DNA of 64,000 nucleotides from Virgibacillus salexigens (GCF_014905415.1 NZ_BNEO01000004.1:226741-290740), one strand, 5' to 3'; shown: positions 1 to 8,671, numbered from the stretch's first letter. Numbers and translations are program-made. The notes: generated from the letters alone by a model not told the origin.

Positions 1-482
1 ATAAGTGTACAACCTACTAATATCAGTTTATGAGTTATTGTTAGAATTCATGTTAGAAAAAGTAAAACCAATAATTTCTATATCCATTTTCTATTTGCTT
101 GGTTGGTTTTGAATGAAAACAGGCTTATGTTCAGTCCATCGGTTTGTACGAGTGGCTCTTACCCAGACTTATTTTCAATCCATTTTGTTGGAGGTATCAG
201 CAATGAAAATGGAAGTACAACTGGAGTATAGGGCAGAATATTAAAAGTCCTTTTTCAATTTGCTTTACTTGATTTACGTATTGGTTTGGAACGATGGCCT
301 ATACTAATAAGGGATCGACCTTGTATGTATTTTGTTGGGGATAAATTTCTCTTTAGAAAATTGATGGATAATTCGAGGTTTATTTCGGTATAAACACGTA
401 TTTTTATAGAATCCTTCCAATTTTCATTTGCGTAGTCAGTTAGACGAAAAGGAAAGAAGTAGGTTACAATATCATAATAAAA
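1..482. other. Left-edge region without a recognisable gene
   Basis: No open frame with a ribosome binding site is visible on either strand. Short uninterrupted stretches (for example from an ATG near position 128 on the + strand, about 34 codons) look coding-like but match nothing I recognise. The region may be decayed coding DNA or the end of a gene outside the window. Confidence 0.4.
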
Positions 483-507
483 AAGCTTAACCCAAATGGT
501 TAAGCTT
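481..507 (-). terminator. Rho-independent terminator of the degV gene
   Basis: A perfect 10-bp stem (483-492 AAGCTTAACC with 498-507 GGTTAAGCTT, 5-nt loop) is followed on the minus strand by a run of T. Its inner arm overlaps the last codons and stop of the DegV gene. Confidence 0.8.
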
Positions 508-1363
508 CGTATTGCTTATTAATAAAGAAAAGAGCGATTGTTCCAGGGCCGGAATGTGATCCAATCGCTGAACCTACCATTTCAATGACGACTTCATTTA
601 CATTCAATCGTTCCTTAATCATGGAGGCTAACTGTTCTGCTCGCTTGAGATCATCTCCATGGGAAATTCCAATGGTATGATTGGAAAAATCACCACCGCG
701 TTCTTCCATGATTTCAAGCATACGATTAAACAATTTTTTTGAGCCCCGTATTTTTTCTAAGGGGATTAGTTTTCCATCTTCTACATGAAGAATTGGTTTG
801 ATTTTTAATAAGGATCCAACAAACGCTGCGGTACGACTGACACGTCCACCGCGATATAAGTATTCCAAATCATCAACAGTAAAGATGTGTTCCATCTTCG
901 ACGCATAGTTATGACTCGATGCAATGATTTCTTTGGGATCATCGCTTTGCTTAGCAAGTTCAGCAGCGTGTAAAACAACAAGACCATAACCTAGGGATGC
1001 ACATTTTGTATCAACTACATGAATGGGGGCATCCGGATAACTTTCTTTTACTTCCTGTTCCATCATTTTAGCTGTTTGATATGTACCTGATAATTCGGAT
1101 GAAAAAGCAAGATAAATAAGTGTTTGATTCGTTTCAGCGTATGATGTGAAAATAGATTTAAACGTTTGAGGGGAAACCTGTGAAGTTTTAGGGCTTTTCC
1201 CTTCACGCATTGCATGATAAACTGTTTTAGGGCTAATGGATTTTCCATCTTCATAGTCCTCGTTATCTAAATGAACAGTCAAAGATACCATTTCTATATC
1301 GTATTTGTTGTAATAATCTTTGGATAAATCACATGCGGAATCCGCAAGTATTTTAATCGCCAT
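500..1363 (-). CDS. yitS: DegV family fatty-acid-binding protein (YitS-like)
   Basis: DegV proteins bind a fatty acid in the cytoplasm and, as FakB-type subunits, can present it to the kinase FakA for incorporation into phospholipid. The start MAIKILADSACDLS followed by the phosphate-side segment near EDGKSISP and the later SxLSGTYQTA and DTKxxSxGxG motifs are typical; about 287 residues is the normal length. An open frame extends 22 codons upstream, but the ATG at 1363 has an AGGTGA ribosome binding site 7 nt away and begins the family's conserved N-terminus. It is divergent from yitT, the same pairing as B. subtilis yitS-yitT. FakB function for this paralogue is inference. Confidence 0.93.
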   Translation of the reverse strand: MAIKILADSACDLSKDYYNKYDIEMVSLTVHLDNEDYEDGKSISPKTVYHAMREGKSPKTSQVSPQTFKSIFTSYAETNQTLIYLAFSSELSGTYQTAKMMEQEVKESYPDAPIHVVDTKCASLGYGLVVLHAAELAKQSDDPKEIIASSHNYASKMEHIFTVDDLEYLYRGGRVSRTAAFVGSLLKIKPILHVEDGKLIPLEKIRGSKKLFNRMLEIMEERGGDFSNHTIGISHGDDLKRAEQLASMIKERLNVNEVVIEMVGSAIGSHSGPGTIALFFINKQYEA

Positions 1364-1500
1364 AAATTTCACCTGCATTTCATAAACTAGTCTTGTTTTT
1401 AGTTTAAAGCGATTTGTTAAGATAGTCAAAGTATATTGATGTAAAATTTCTAAAAATGGAAAAATAATTGATGATTGTCACAATCGAAGGAGGGACACCT

Positions 1501-2343
1501 TTGTTTATATTTGAAGCTAAACGGATAATTGTTGTAATTTTTGGTGCACTATTAAATGCATTATCTTTGAACTTTTTCTTAGAAGGAGCAAATGTTTATG
1601 CTAGTGGCTTTACTGGAGCTGCACAGTTAATTTCCAGTGTATTTAATGACTTTCTAGGCATTGGAGTCAGTACAGGTATTTTGCTAGCATTACTTAATAT
1701 TCCAGTCGCTATCTTAGGTTGGTTTAAAGTCGGAAGAGGATTTACTGTTTACAGTATTATTTCGGTGCTCTTTACTACTATATTTCTAGAACTTACTCCA
1801 ATGTTAGTCATTTCGGAAGATATTATATTAAATGCGGTGTTTGGTGGTGTTATTGCAGGTACAGGTGTCGGGCTTACATTAAAAGTCGGCGCATCTACTG
1901 GTGGGATGGATATTGTTGCCATGGTGCTGTCGAGAATGAAGGATAAACCAATTGGAACGTATTTCTTAATGCTAAACGCTGTTATTATTGCTATGGCTGG
2001 CGTTCTTTATCAACCGGAAAATGCGCTTTATACTCTATTAACATTATATGTAACGACAAGAGTAATTGATGCACTTCATACTCGACATGAGAAAGTGACA
2101 GCAATGATTATTACACATAAAGCAGATGAATTACAGGCTGAAATTCATAAAACAATGGTTCGGGGAATCACGATACTTCCAGCTAAGGGAGCTTACACAA
2201 AAACAGACAAGCATATGATGTATTTAGTTGTTACCAGATATGAATTATATGATTTGGAACGAATTATTAATGAAGTTGATCCAAATGCGTTTACAAATAT
2301 CGTCCAAACTACAGGGATTTTTGGCTTTTTCCGTAGAGATTAA
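1501..2343 (+). CDS. yitT: YitT family membrane protein (DUF161 plus DUF2179)
   Basis: Integral membrane protein of about 280 residues with five or six hydrophobic segments in the first 190 residues (YitT_membrane, DUF161) and a cytoplasmic C-terminal DUF2179 domain (from about residue 205, KVTAMIITHKADEL to ITILPAKGAYT). The function is unknown for the family; transport has been suggested. I place the start at TTG 1501 because a GAAGGAGGG ribosome binding site ends 6 nt before it; the ATG 33 bp upstream has no good site. A small lipoprotein gene follows 22 bp downstream and is probably co-transcribed. Confidence 0.9.
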   Translation: MFIFEAKRIIVVIFGALLNALSLNFFLEGANVYASGFTGAAQLISSVFNDFLGIGVSTGILLALLNIPVAILGWFKVGRGFTVYSIISVLFTTIFLELTPMLVISEDIILNAVFGGVIAGTGVGLTLKVGASTGGMDIVAMVLSRMKDKPIGTYFLMLNAVIIAMAGVLYQPENALYTLLTLYVTTRVIDALHTRHEKVTAMIITHKADELQAEIHKTMVRGITILPAKGAYTKTDKHMMYLVVTRYELYDLERIINEVDPNAFTNIVQTTGIFGFFRRD

Positions 2344-2365
2344 ATGAAAGATAAAGGGGATTACA

Positions 2366-2782
2366 ATGAAATATTTTGGTTTCGTAATAATATTGGCATG
2401 TATTATGGTGGCATGCAGTAACCAAGAATCAGAAAAGTCGACGCAGACGGAAAATCAACAAGATGAAACAATACAACATACAACGGCAGTTAGCTTACGT
2501 AATGTGGATGTAAAAGTGGAAAACGGCAATGCTGTCATTAATGGTGAAGTTCAAGCGAGCAATACGAATGTTTACTATATACTTGAATATAACAATCAAA
2601 CAACGATAGAGGAGCAAGAAGTTGAGCTAGAGAATATGGATGAAAAATGGCAAGACTTCTCCATTAAAATGAAGCTTCCAGAGGATTCGACTTCGAGAGA
2701 CGAGCCTCCTATTATTACATTTTATGGTAAGAATGATCAAGGAGAAAAAGTGAACGCGAACTATATTCCTGTGGATATGTGA
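2366..2782 (+). CDS. Small secreted lipoprotein, function unknown
   Basis: 138 residues with a type-II signal peptide: short basic N-terminus, hydrophobic core and a lipobox ending VAC at Cys16, so the mature protein should be anchored to the outer face of the membrane. After an acidic Gln/Glu-rich linker (about 18-40) the body (about 42-138) is predicted beta-rich, like a small Ig or FxLD-type fold. I do not recognise the family. It lies 22 bp after yitT, where B. subtilis has ipi, but I see no clear similarity to the BsuPI inhibitor. Confidence 0.8.
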   Translation: MKYFGFVIILACIMVACSNQESEKSTQTENQQDETIQHTTAVSLRNVDVKVENGNAVINGEVQASNTNVYYILEYNNQTTIEEQEVELENMDEKWQDFSIKMKLPEDSTSRDEPPIITFYGKNDQGEKVNANYIPVDM

Positions 2783-2800
2783 AAATAAGCGATGTAAACA

Positions 2801-2836
2801 AAAAGGTCATGCATTTAAATTGCTGACCTTTTTTTA
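2801..2836 (+). terminator. Terminator after the yitT-lipoprotein unit
   Basis: Stem AAAGGTCA (2802-2809) with TGACCTTT (2824-2831), extended inward by GCA/TGC, then a T-run. It faces the convergent NifU-N gene. Confidence 0.8.
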
Positions 2837-2847
2837 TACATTATCTA

Positions 2848-3111
2848 TTAATAACCATGTTTTTCTAAAACTTCAGTTACCTTAGGGGTCACATCATCCC
2901 ATTCAGCATCGAATTGTTTGTTAACCGTAATGAAATTCTGATATCCAAATACATTATCGACACCTTCTAAGTGCATAAGATCGTTAAGAATTTCATGATC
3001 ACTCGTTTGTCCTGGCATTACAGATACACTATTTGTTCCTTCAAAAATCAATTTGTCTGTAGTGAATTTCAGTGCATTTGGGTTTGGGGTGGCTTCTACT
3101 CGAATTCCCAT
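2848..3111 (-). CDS. Scaffold protein Nfu/NifU N-terminal domain protein
   Basis: 87 residues that match the stand-alone Nfu N-terminal domain: the diagnostic start with TPNPNALKF (residues 7-15) and the later DLMHLEGVDNVFG segment. In larger Nfu proteins this domain precedes the Fe-S-binding CxxC domain; here no cysteine is present, so it cannot itself bind a cluster. A role in Fe-S protein assembly is inference. An AGGAGGG ribosome binding site lies about 8 nt upstream of the ATG. Single gene, convergent with the lipoprotein gene. Confidence 0.85.
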   Translation of the reverse strand: MGIRVEATPNPNALKFTTDKLIFEGTNSVSVMPGQTSDHEILNDLMHLEGVDNVFGYQNFITVNKQFDAEWDDVTPKVTEVLEKHGY

Positions 3112-3209
3112 TCGTCATCCCTCCTAGATCATACTTATCATCTATATTAGCAGAAATAGCAGGCATACAAAAGCATTTTGTCGAATAATCGTATTTAAAA
3201 TAATTATGT

Positions 3210-3250
3210 AATAACCACTCCTAGTCACATGAGGCTAGAAGTAGTTATTT
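3210..3250. repeat. Imperfect inverted repeat, possible terminator
   Basis: Arms AATAACCACTCCTAG (3210-3224) and CTAGAAGTAGTTATT (3235-3249) pair with two wobble positions around a 10-nt loop. It sits downstream of the two small minus-strand genes at 3299-3665 and could end their transcript, although the U-run is weak. Confidence 0.5.
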
Positions 3251-3298
3251 GTTTCACATAGTTCTTTATAGAAATTACGTTGACAAAATTAGCAGAGG

Positions 3299-3514
3299 TT
3301 ACTGTAATTGATTATGCTGCTTTAATTGATTTTCCAATTGCTGCAATTGCTGTTTTTCTTGAGCAGTTGCTTCATTATATGCAGCTTGAATCGCATTTTG
3401 GGCAGCTTGCTTATCTTGTGCATTCGCTGTATTTCCTTGCTGATTCATAAAATTGGATACAGCATTTTTAGCTTGTTGGAATAAATTGTTGTTATTATTT
3501 GTGTTATTTTGCAA
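3299..3514 (-). CDS. Small Asn/Gln-rich DUF3813-like protein
   Basis: 71 residues, about one third Gln or Asn, with LFQQAKNAVSNF near the N-terminus and a C-terminal heptad-like helix; this resembles the DUF3813 family of small Bacillaceae proteins (function unknown). It starts at TTG 3514: the AGGAGG site lies 8 nt upstream inside the end of the preceding gene, whose stop codon is only 1 nt before this start, so the two are translationally coupled. Confidence 0.75.
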   Translation of the reverse strand: MQNNTNNNNNLFQQAKNAVSNFMNQQGNTANAQDKQAAQNAIQAAYNEATAQEKQQLQQLENQLKQHNQLQ

Positions 3515-3515
3515 C

Positions 3516-3665
3516 CTAAAAACCTCCTACTGTATGGGTATCTGTTTCTGCACGCTTTCGTTCTGCTTCGGAGAATCGATCACGGTACGGAAAACGTTCA
3601 TCATGTTTTTTTACTGAATCTGCACTTTGTTGACTAAAACGCTTCGATTTACTTCCTTTTCCCAC
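3516..3665 (-). CDS. 49-residue basic hydrophilic protein, first gene of a two-gene unit
   Basis: Reading from GTG 3665 to TAG 3516 gives 49 residues beginning MGKGSKSKRFSQQSAD and ending HTVGGF, with 12 or so Lys/Arg and a FPYRDRFSEAERKRAE core. An AGGGGGAAG ribosome binding site lies just upstream of the GTG. The composition is like that of small acid-soluble or other spore-associated proteins, but I do not recognise a family. The overlap of its 3-prime end with the ribosome binding site of the next gene supports it being real. Confidence 0.7.
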   Translation of the reverse strand: MGKGSKSKRFSQQSADSVKKHDERFPYRDRFSEAERKRAETDTHTVGGF

Positions 3666-3773
3666 GATACTTCCCCCTCAATTCGAAAGAATCATGCTGC
3701 ATTATCGAAAGTTTAATTAGCGTATTGGTCGGACTATGGCCATAATCCTTTGATTCATGCTCTTAATAAGAAG

Positions 3774-3802
3774 TTAAAAAAGCGAACGCATTTTGCGTTC
3801 AC
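3774..3802 (-). terminator. Terminator of yitU
   Basis: GAACGCA (3784-3790) pairs with TGCGTTC (3794-3800); on the minus strand a run of six T follows. It lies about 50 bp beyond the stop of the HAD-hydrolase gene. Confidence 0.75.
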
Positions 3803-3852
3803 TTCTAGTATGGCAGCAATCGTTGAATTCTATAGTAGGAAAATTTTGCGAA

Positions 3853-4686
3853 TCAAACGGATTTTGCTTCAAGGTTTAAGTAAGATTCTAAAAATTTTCC
3901 GATTCCATCAGCTTCATTTGTGTCTGTTATGTGATTACTTACTGCTTTAAGCTCGTCAATTGCATTGCCCATGGCTACACCCACCCCAGCATAATCAATC
4001 ATTTCTAAATCATTATCCTCATCACCAAAAGCAATAATACGCTCTTTCGGAATATGATAATAATGTGCAATTTTTTGCAATCCAACTGCTTTGTTCATAC
4101 CTTTACGGACGATTTCAATAATATTCCAAGGAGCTCCCCATTTCCGATGTTCAATTAAGTCGGCGTGGTAATCATCAAGATGATCACGTAATGTTAAAAT
4201 ATGATCTTCCTTTGGGTGTATTAGCAGAGAAGTAGGATCCTCTGTTAATTTGTTCTTGAGACTTCCAATAGTAAATGGAGGATCGTTTTCTGTCATATGA
4301 AAGATATCAATTATGGCTTGGTCGAACTGATCGAGATAAACCTCATCCATGACTTCTGCTAATACATTATGAACATTCAGTTCATAGCAAGCGTCAATAA
4401 TTTTATGTGCTGTTCGAATGGACATGGGGCTATGTAATGCATCCCATCTTGAATCGGCTGGATGGTGAATTAATGCTCCATTAAAATTAACCATTGGCGT
4501 TGTTAATCGAAGCCGATGATAGTATTCAATGCTTGCTCGATGTGGTCTTCCTGTTGCGATAACAACAATATGACCTGCTTCTATCGCTGTTTCAACAAGT
4601 TTCTTCGTATGTGGACTGATGACTTTTTTATCCGTGAGAAGAGTTCCATCTAAATCTAAAGCAATTAAATGTCTGTTTGTTTGCAT
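3853..4686 (-). CDS. yitU: Cof-type HAD-superfamily sugar-phosphate phosphatase (YitU-like)
   Basis: 277 residues. HAD motif I is DLDGTLL (residues 11-17, nucleophile Asp11, acid Asp13), motif II lies in VIATGRPH, the motif III lysine is in the KGMNKAVGL region, and motif IV is FGDEDNDLEM. The C2-type cap between motifs II and III is that of Cof/YwpJ hydrolases, which dephosphorylate sugar phosphates, FMN or related metabolites in the cytoplasm; the substrate here cannot be told. AGGTGA ribosome binding site before the ATG. B. subtilis yitU has the same position next to yitV-yitW. Confidence 0.92.
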   Translation of the reverse strand: MQTNRHLIALDLDGTLLTDKKVISPHTKKLVETAIEAGHIVVIATGRPHRASIEYYHRLRLTTPMVNFNGALIHHPADSRWDALHSPMSIRTAHKIIDACYELNVHNVLAEVMDEVYLDQFDQAIIDIFHMTENDPPFTIGSLKNKLTEDPTSLLIHPKEDHILTLRDHLDDYHADLIEHRKWGAPWNIIEIVRKGMNKAVGLQKIAHYYHIPKERIIAFGDEDNDLEMIDYAGVGVAMGNAIDELKAVSNHITDTNEADGIGKFLESYLNLEAKSV

Positions 4687-4760
4687 AATTATTTCACCTC
4701 ATCTGTCAATAGTGTATAGTTGATATGTAGAGATGTAAAGTAAAAATTCCTTTGCATTAG

Positions 4761-4790
4761 TTGCAATTTATTTCTTATGGGTAGTAAAAT
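4761..4790 (+). promoter_or_regulatory. Candidate SigA promoter of yitV
   Basis: TTGCAA (4761-4766) and TAAAAT (4785-4790) are separated by 18 bp, about 40 bp before the yitV start. Confidence 0.5.
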
Positions 4791-4829
4791 AATTTACATG
4801 ACTGAAAACGTACATAAGGAGATAATGGC

Positions 4830-5591
4830 ATGATCGGAGTATATAAAGAAGAAATTAAAACCATTCCAAGCCTAATAGTTGTTGATGCCGAAAACGAAAA
4901 TAAAGCTTTACCAGTAATCACCTTTTTCCATGGGTTTACGAGTGCAAAAGAACATAATTTGCCATTAGCATATTTACTTGCAGAAGAAGGGTATCGTGTT
5001 GTTCTCCCAGATAGTAAATACCATGGTGCAAGAGAAAATGAAATATCTGAGATGAGAAGGCAGGTTTCTTTTTGGGATATCGTCATGCAAAATGTTATCG
5101 AATTAAAGGATATAAAAGATTATTTGGATAGCACAGGTTTATTATTAGATAACCGTTTTGGAATTGCCGGTACTAGTATGGGAGGAATTACAACTTCAGC
5201 AGCTCTCACGCAATATCCTTGGATTAAGACAGCAGTAATATTAATGGGGTCTCCTAAGATAACCACTTATGCGAAGACACTTGTAAACAGTTTCAAGAAA
5301 ATGGGGAATTTGCCTATAACTGATGAAGAAATTAGCCATTTGTACGATCAATTAAAACAATATGATTTATCTGAACAGCCGGAGAAACTGAATCAACGAC
5401 CACTCATGTTCTGGCATGGAGAAGATGATCCAGTTGTGCCATTTGATCATTCTTATACATTCTATGAGAAAGTGGCATCGGAATATACAAATAAAGATAA
5501 TATTTTCTTTATTAAAGAGGCTAATCGTGGCCACAAAGTAGGTCGGTTTGCTATATTAGAAACTGCGAAATGGTTTACCAAACATTTGTAA
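4830..5591 (+). CDS. yitV: Alpha/beta-hydrolase esterase (YitV-like)
   Basis: 253 residues of a prolyl-oligopeptidase-like alpha/beta hydrolase. The nucleophile elbow is GTSMGG (Ser near residue 114), the oxyanion loop FFHGFTS is near residue 33, the acid is probably in HGEDDPVVP, and the histidine in NRGHKVGR. There is no signal peptide, so it is probably a cytoplasmic carboxylesterase; the substrate is unknown. Good AAGGAGA ribosome binding site. It is the neighbour of yitU (divergent) and yitW, as in B. subtilis. Confidence 0.9.
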   Translation: MIGVYKEEIKTIPSLIVVDAENENKALPVITFFHGFTSAKEHNLPLAYLLAEEGYRVVLPDSKYHGARENEISEMRRQVSFWDIVMQNVIELKDIKDYLDSTGLLLDNRFGIAGTSMGGITTSAALTQYPWIKTAVILMGSPKITTYAKTLVNSFKKMGNLPITDEEISHLYDQLKQYDLSEQPEKLNQRPLMFWHGEDDPVVPFDHSYTFYEKVASEYTNKDNIFFIKEANRGHKVGRFAILETAKWFTKHL

Positions 5592-5667
5592 GTTTTAAAG
5601 CAGTGTTATTTAAAATCAATTAAAAATATGTTTAAATAGTAATAACAAGATAGAGGAGGTACAGGGT

Positions 5668-5979
5668 ATGGATGAAGCGCTTAAGGAAAATCTAATGGGT
5701 GCCCTAGAGAATGTTATTGACCCTGAATTAGGCATTGATATTGTTAATTTAGGTTTAATATATGATGTTGATTTGAATGAAGAGGGCATTTGCAATGTCA
5801 CCATGACATTAACCGCGATGGGATGCCCATTAGCTGCACATATTGAGCAAGATGTAAAACATGCGCTTGCGGATATTCCAGAAGTAAAAGAAACAGAAGT
5901 AAATATTGTATGGAATCCTCCTTGGGGAAAAGAAAGAATGTCTCGTTATGCTAAGATTGCATTAGGAATTCCAGATTAA
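5668..5979 (+). CDS. yitW: MIP18/DUF59 family Fe-S assembly protein (YitW-like)
   Basis: 103 residues comprising one DUF59 (SufT/PaaD-like) domain: DPELGIDIVNLGLIYDV in the first third and the MTLTAMGCPLAA motif with the conserved Cys near residue 53. These proteins help maturation of Fe-S proteins. GAGGAGGT ribosome binding site. About 75 bp after yitV; it may share its transcript. Confidence 0.92.
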   Translation: MDEALKENLMGALENVIDPELGIDIVNLGLIYDVDLNEEGICNVTMTLTAMGCPLAAHIEQDVKHALADIPEVKETEVNIVWNPPWGKERMSRYAKIALGIPD

Positions 5980-5984
5980 TCGGT

Positions 5985-6030
5985 AAAAGGTTCATTCATG
6001 AGGTTGTAATCATGAATGAACCTTTTGTAC
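5985..6030 (+). terminator. Terminator of yitW
   Basis: A perfect 16-bp stem (5985-6000 with 6011-6026) around a 10-nt loop, ending in TTTT. Confidence 0.85.
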
Positions 6031-6320
6031 ATTTAAATTGTACAAAGTTACATTGTTCACATTGATTGCATTTTTAAATGGTCGAAATCGTAAATAACAA
6101 TCTTTCCGTGATGAATTGAAATAATCGATAGCCGATTGACTCACTAAGTAATCGGTTTACACTTTCTATTTTGTTATGGTTTGTAAGAGGCAGATGAATG
6201 CATACTCCTTGAGTCTTTCTAACCACTATAAATAATTAGGGTCTTTCAAAAATGGTTGCAGGTTAGCTGCATACGTTTGTTGATACAATCAAATTCCTCC
6301 AATATTTCCATTAAGCATTA
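6031..6320. other. Gene-free spacer where the B. subtilis order has arginine genes
   Basis: No frame with a start signal is visible. On the minus strand about 20 codons near 6285-6230 read through without stop but lead nowhere, so this could be decayed coding DNA. Confidence 0.35.
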
Positions 6321-6321
6321 T

Positions 6322-6352
6322 AAAAACAGCAGTCATTGAGAACTGCTGTTTT
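6322..6352 (-). terminator. Terminator of uppP
   Basis: AAAACAGCAGT (6323-6333) pairs with ACTGCTGTTTT (6342-6352), followed on the minus strand by T residues. Confidence 0.8.
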
Positions 6353-6358
6353 AACTAT

Positions 6359-7186
6359 TTATAGGAAAATAATAACAAGTATTCCGACGATAAAGCAATA
6401 AAAGGCAAAGTATTTTAAATTACCTTTCGCCATAATATTAGCAAACCATTTAAGAGCAAAATAGGATGCAATAATGGATGCTAAGAATGCAATAGCATAT
6501 GGTATCATTAATGTGTCGAAATTAGGATCTGTAAATATGTCGGTTATTTTTAATACGGTTATTCCTAAGCTTACTGGAATATAAAGTAAAAAGGAAAAGC
6601 GAAAAGCTGTTTCGCGTTTCATGCCAACTAACATTGCTGCAACAATCGTTGCTCCAGAACGACTAATACCTGGAATTAACGCAATCGCTTGAGCAGCTCC
6701 GACAATCAAGGCATCTTTAATTGTTAATTCCTCATCATTTTTCTTCCCTTGTAAATTACGAATTATCCACAAGGCAGCCCCAGTAATAAGTAACGTGTAG
6801 CCGACAATGACAACTCCACTTAATCGCTCACTAATCATATCTTCAAATAGGAGTCCGAGGATACCTGTAGGGATTGTTGCAATGACTAAGAATAGGATAA
6901 ATCGAAAATCTTCCTTCGCTTCTTCATCTCTATCCTTTTGAACAATGAATCGAAGGCCATTGCGAATTAAGCGTGCGATATCTTTACGGAATACGATAAA
7001 AACAGCAATCAATGAGCCAAAATTGACGAGTATCTCAAAAGATAACCCTTTAATTTCTAATCCAAACAGATCCCGTAAGATTACTAAATGACCACTTGAA
7101 GAAATTGGAATTGGTTCTGTAAAACCTTGAAATAAGCCAAGAATTAAATACTTAATTAACAAACCTAGTTCAGTTAATGTTTCCAT
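6359..7186 (-). CDS. uppP: Undecaprenyl-diphosphatase (BacA/UppP)
   Basis: 275 residues, seven or eight membrane segments. It dephosphorylates undecaprenyl pyrophosphate at the membrane so that the lipid carrier of peptidoglycan synthesis can be recycled, and overproduction confers bacitracin resistance. Both catalytic motifs are present: [15 protein letters not shown] near residue 20 (Glu and Ser-rich motif) and [14 protein letters not shown] near residue 173. The PIPISSSGH variant is the YubB-like branch. AAGGAGATA ribosome binding site. Monocistronic by context. Confidence 0.95.
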   Translation of the reverse strand: METLTELGLLIKYLILGLFQGFTEPIPISSSGHLVILRDLFGLEIKGLSFEILVNFGSLIAVFIVFRKDIARLIRNGLRFIVQKDRDEEAKEDFRFILFLVIATIPTGILGLLFEDMISERLSGVVIVGYTLLITGAALWIIRNLQGKKNDEELTIKDALIVGAAQAIALIPGISRSGATIVAAMLVGMKRETAFRFSFLLYIPVSLGITVLKITDIFTDPNFDTLMIPYAIAFLASIIASYFALKWFANIMAKGNLKYFAFYCFIVGILVIIFL

Positions 7187-7273
7187 AATGTATCTCCTTA
7201 TAGAATTATTAATTTTTTATGTCACCAACCCATGGGCGAATGAATAGGCTAGCTGGTGAGGAGGTTGATAGGA

Positions 7274-7591
7274 ATGACGGACCGAAATCAACAAATATAC
7301 GATGTATGTAAAGATCATATGCATGCCTATGTGCTTATAGAATTAGTCGATGGCTCAAGTGTAGACGGAATTATTACTGGACTGGATAATGAATCCGTTT
7401 ATCTTGCTGTACCACTTGAACCTCATGAACAACTTCAGGGTGGTGGGTCACATCATAGACAATTCGGTTATGGTTATCCTGGTTATGGTGGTCCAGGGTA
7501 TGGATACGGCTATGGACCTGGACCACGATTTAGAAGGCTAATTCTGCCTTTAACTGCTTTAGCGGCATTGAGTATACTTCCATGGTATTAA
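7274..7591 (+). CDS. Gly/Tyr-rich protein with LSm-like N-terminus
   Basis: 105 residues from ATG 7274, chosen because AGGAGG lies 9 nt upstream; the frame is open a little further up. The N-terminal 50 residues (VCKDHMHAYVLIELVDGSSVDGI onwards) have the beta-rich pattern of small Sm-like Bacillaceae proteins. A Gly/Tyr/Pro-rich stretch of GYGYPGYGGPG type follows (about 63-88), then a hydrophobic C-terminus ending LPWY. Such composition is common in spore-coat or surface proteins. Function unknown. Confidence 0.75.
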   Translation: MTDRNQQIYDVCKDHMHAYVLIELVDGSSVDGIITGLDNESVYLAVPLEPHEQLQGGGSHHRQFGYGYPGYGGPGYGYGYGPGPRFRRLILPLTALAALSILPWY

Positions 7592-7604
7592 CATTATTAC
7601 ATTA

Positions 7605-7665
7605 ACAGGGCCTAAAATGGGAAACCCTTGCCCTGTATAGTAAGAATGGGCAAGGGTTTATTTCA
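7605..7665 (+). terminator. Terminator with a competing upstream stem
   Basis: AAACCCTTGCCC (7622-7633) pairs with GGGCAAGGGTTT (7648-7659). The same left arm can instead pair with ACAGGG (7605-7610) through CCCTGT (7631-7636), so two mutually exclusive hairpins can be drawn. Confidence 0.6.
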
Positions 7666-7739
7666 ATCATACAGCTGGTCTCTGCCATAGAGAAATTGAG
7701 TTACCTAATATTATTACAGGTAGGATATATCAGTTCGGT

Positions 7740-7922
7740 TTAGTTCTCAGCGTTATCATCGTGGATAGCACTATCACCTAAAATGACAATAGCTATAAAC
7801 ATGATAACTGCGAAAACAATTGTACCCATCATACTAAAGCTGTCACCGCGCATACTTGATAAAACATAAGAAAGTACGCCACTTATTACAAGTGCCCAGA
7901 TAATTGTTGCAATGTACCTCAT
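7740..7922 (-). CDS. DUF2929 small membrane protein (YjzD-like)
   Basis: 60 residues with two membrane helices (about 3-22 and 30-48) and an acidic tail. It fits the DUF2929 family, which includes B. subtilis YjzD, a gene at the equivalent map position just before fabH. Function unknown. GAGGTG ribosome binding site 6 nt upstream of the ATG. Confidence 0.85.
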   Translation of the reverse strand: MRYIATIIWALVISGVLSYVLSSMRGDSFSMMGTIVFAVIMFIAIVILGDSAIHDDNAEN

Positions 7923-8025
7923 GTATACACCTCATTTTTACATTTAACTCTAGTTTATCTTGTTTTAGTTTACCAAAACCAATCGTAAAAAAAAAGGATA
8001 ATTTTATAACAAAGGGGAAGGGGGA

Positions 8026-8619
8026 ATGTTATTGATGACATGTTTAGTTGTAAATTGTAATCATTGGATAGGATATCATATTGTAAATGGATTATTAGAG
8101 GATGATTGGCTGGTAGAAGGAGTAATCGATAAAGAAGAGAAGGATACACTAAGTATGTTTTTTGGTCGAAATAGCAATTTCTCATTTTGCGAGAATGTGG
8201 AAAAGAAAGTTTATGACACAGTGATTTCCGTTGGTGTTCCATTGAAAGAAATAGATCATGTACACACGAATCGTTTTGTTATCATTCATCCAACTGTTCC
8301 TGAAAACATGAAGGAAGATACAATATTAATAAAAGCTCCGCTATTGTTTGGAGAATGGATGCCAATGAACGAAAATGGAATGTATCGCAACCACCTGTTT
8401 ATCTCTTTTGACTCGACATATTTTCTTACCGAAGCTGTTTATATTGAGGATTTTGTTTCTTATTTAGTGAAATGGTTAAACGACGATATTGCTGATAACA
8501 AGAAAAGTGCAATAATAAAACTTGAACATTCAGCATATACTCGGGACAATAGACCTATCGAAAAGAAATTAGAGCAAGTAAAAGAACATTATCATCAATT
8601 TAAAAAGTATACGGAATAA
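8026..8619 (+). CDS. Rossmann-like (epimerase-type) protein of the fabH-upstream region
   Basis: 197 residues. The N-terminus (CLVVNCNHWIGYHIVNGLLEDDW) has the beta-loop-helix of an NAD(P)-binding fold in which the usual GxxGxxG is degenerate, and the rest is shortened compared with epimerases, so dinucleotide binding is doubtful. B. subtilis carries yjaU/yjaV genes of this kind at this place. The start is either ATG 8026 or ATG 8035; two successive purine-rich sites (AAAGGGG, AAGGGGG) can serve either. Function unknown. Confidence 0.7.
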   Translation: MLLMTCLVVNCNHWIGYHIVNGLLEDDWLVEGVIDKEEKDTLSMFFGRNSNFSFCENVEKKVYDTVISVGVPLKEIDHVHTNRFVIIHPTVPENMKEDTILIKAPLLFGEWMPMNENGMYRNHLFISFDSTYFLTEAVYIEDFVSYLVKWLNDDIADNKKSAIIKLEHSAYTRDNRPIEKKLEQVKEHYHQFKKYTE

Positions 8620-8671
8620 TACTCGCTTTGGTCTAGTTTATTTTCTCTTAAAGAAGCCGGGAGTGCCTACA

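Noticed and set aside
2366..2782. Orthologue of the B. subtilis intracellular proteinase inhibitor Ipi
   Set aside because: Position fits but the protein is a lipoprotein with no visible BsuPI similarity.
3750..3950. Open + strand frame of 66 codons
   Set aside because: It lies over the yitU terminator and the 3-prime end of yitU, has no ribosome binding site and an improbable composition.
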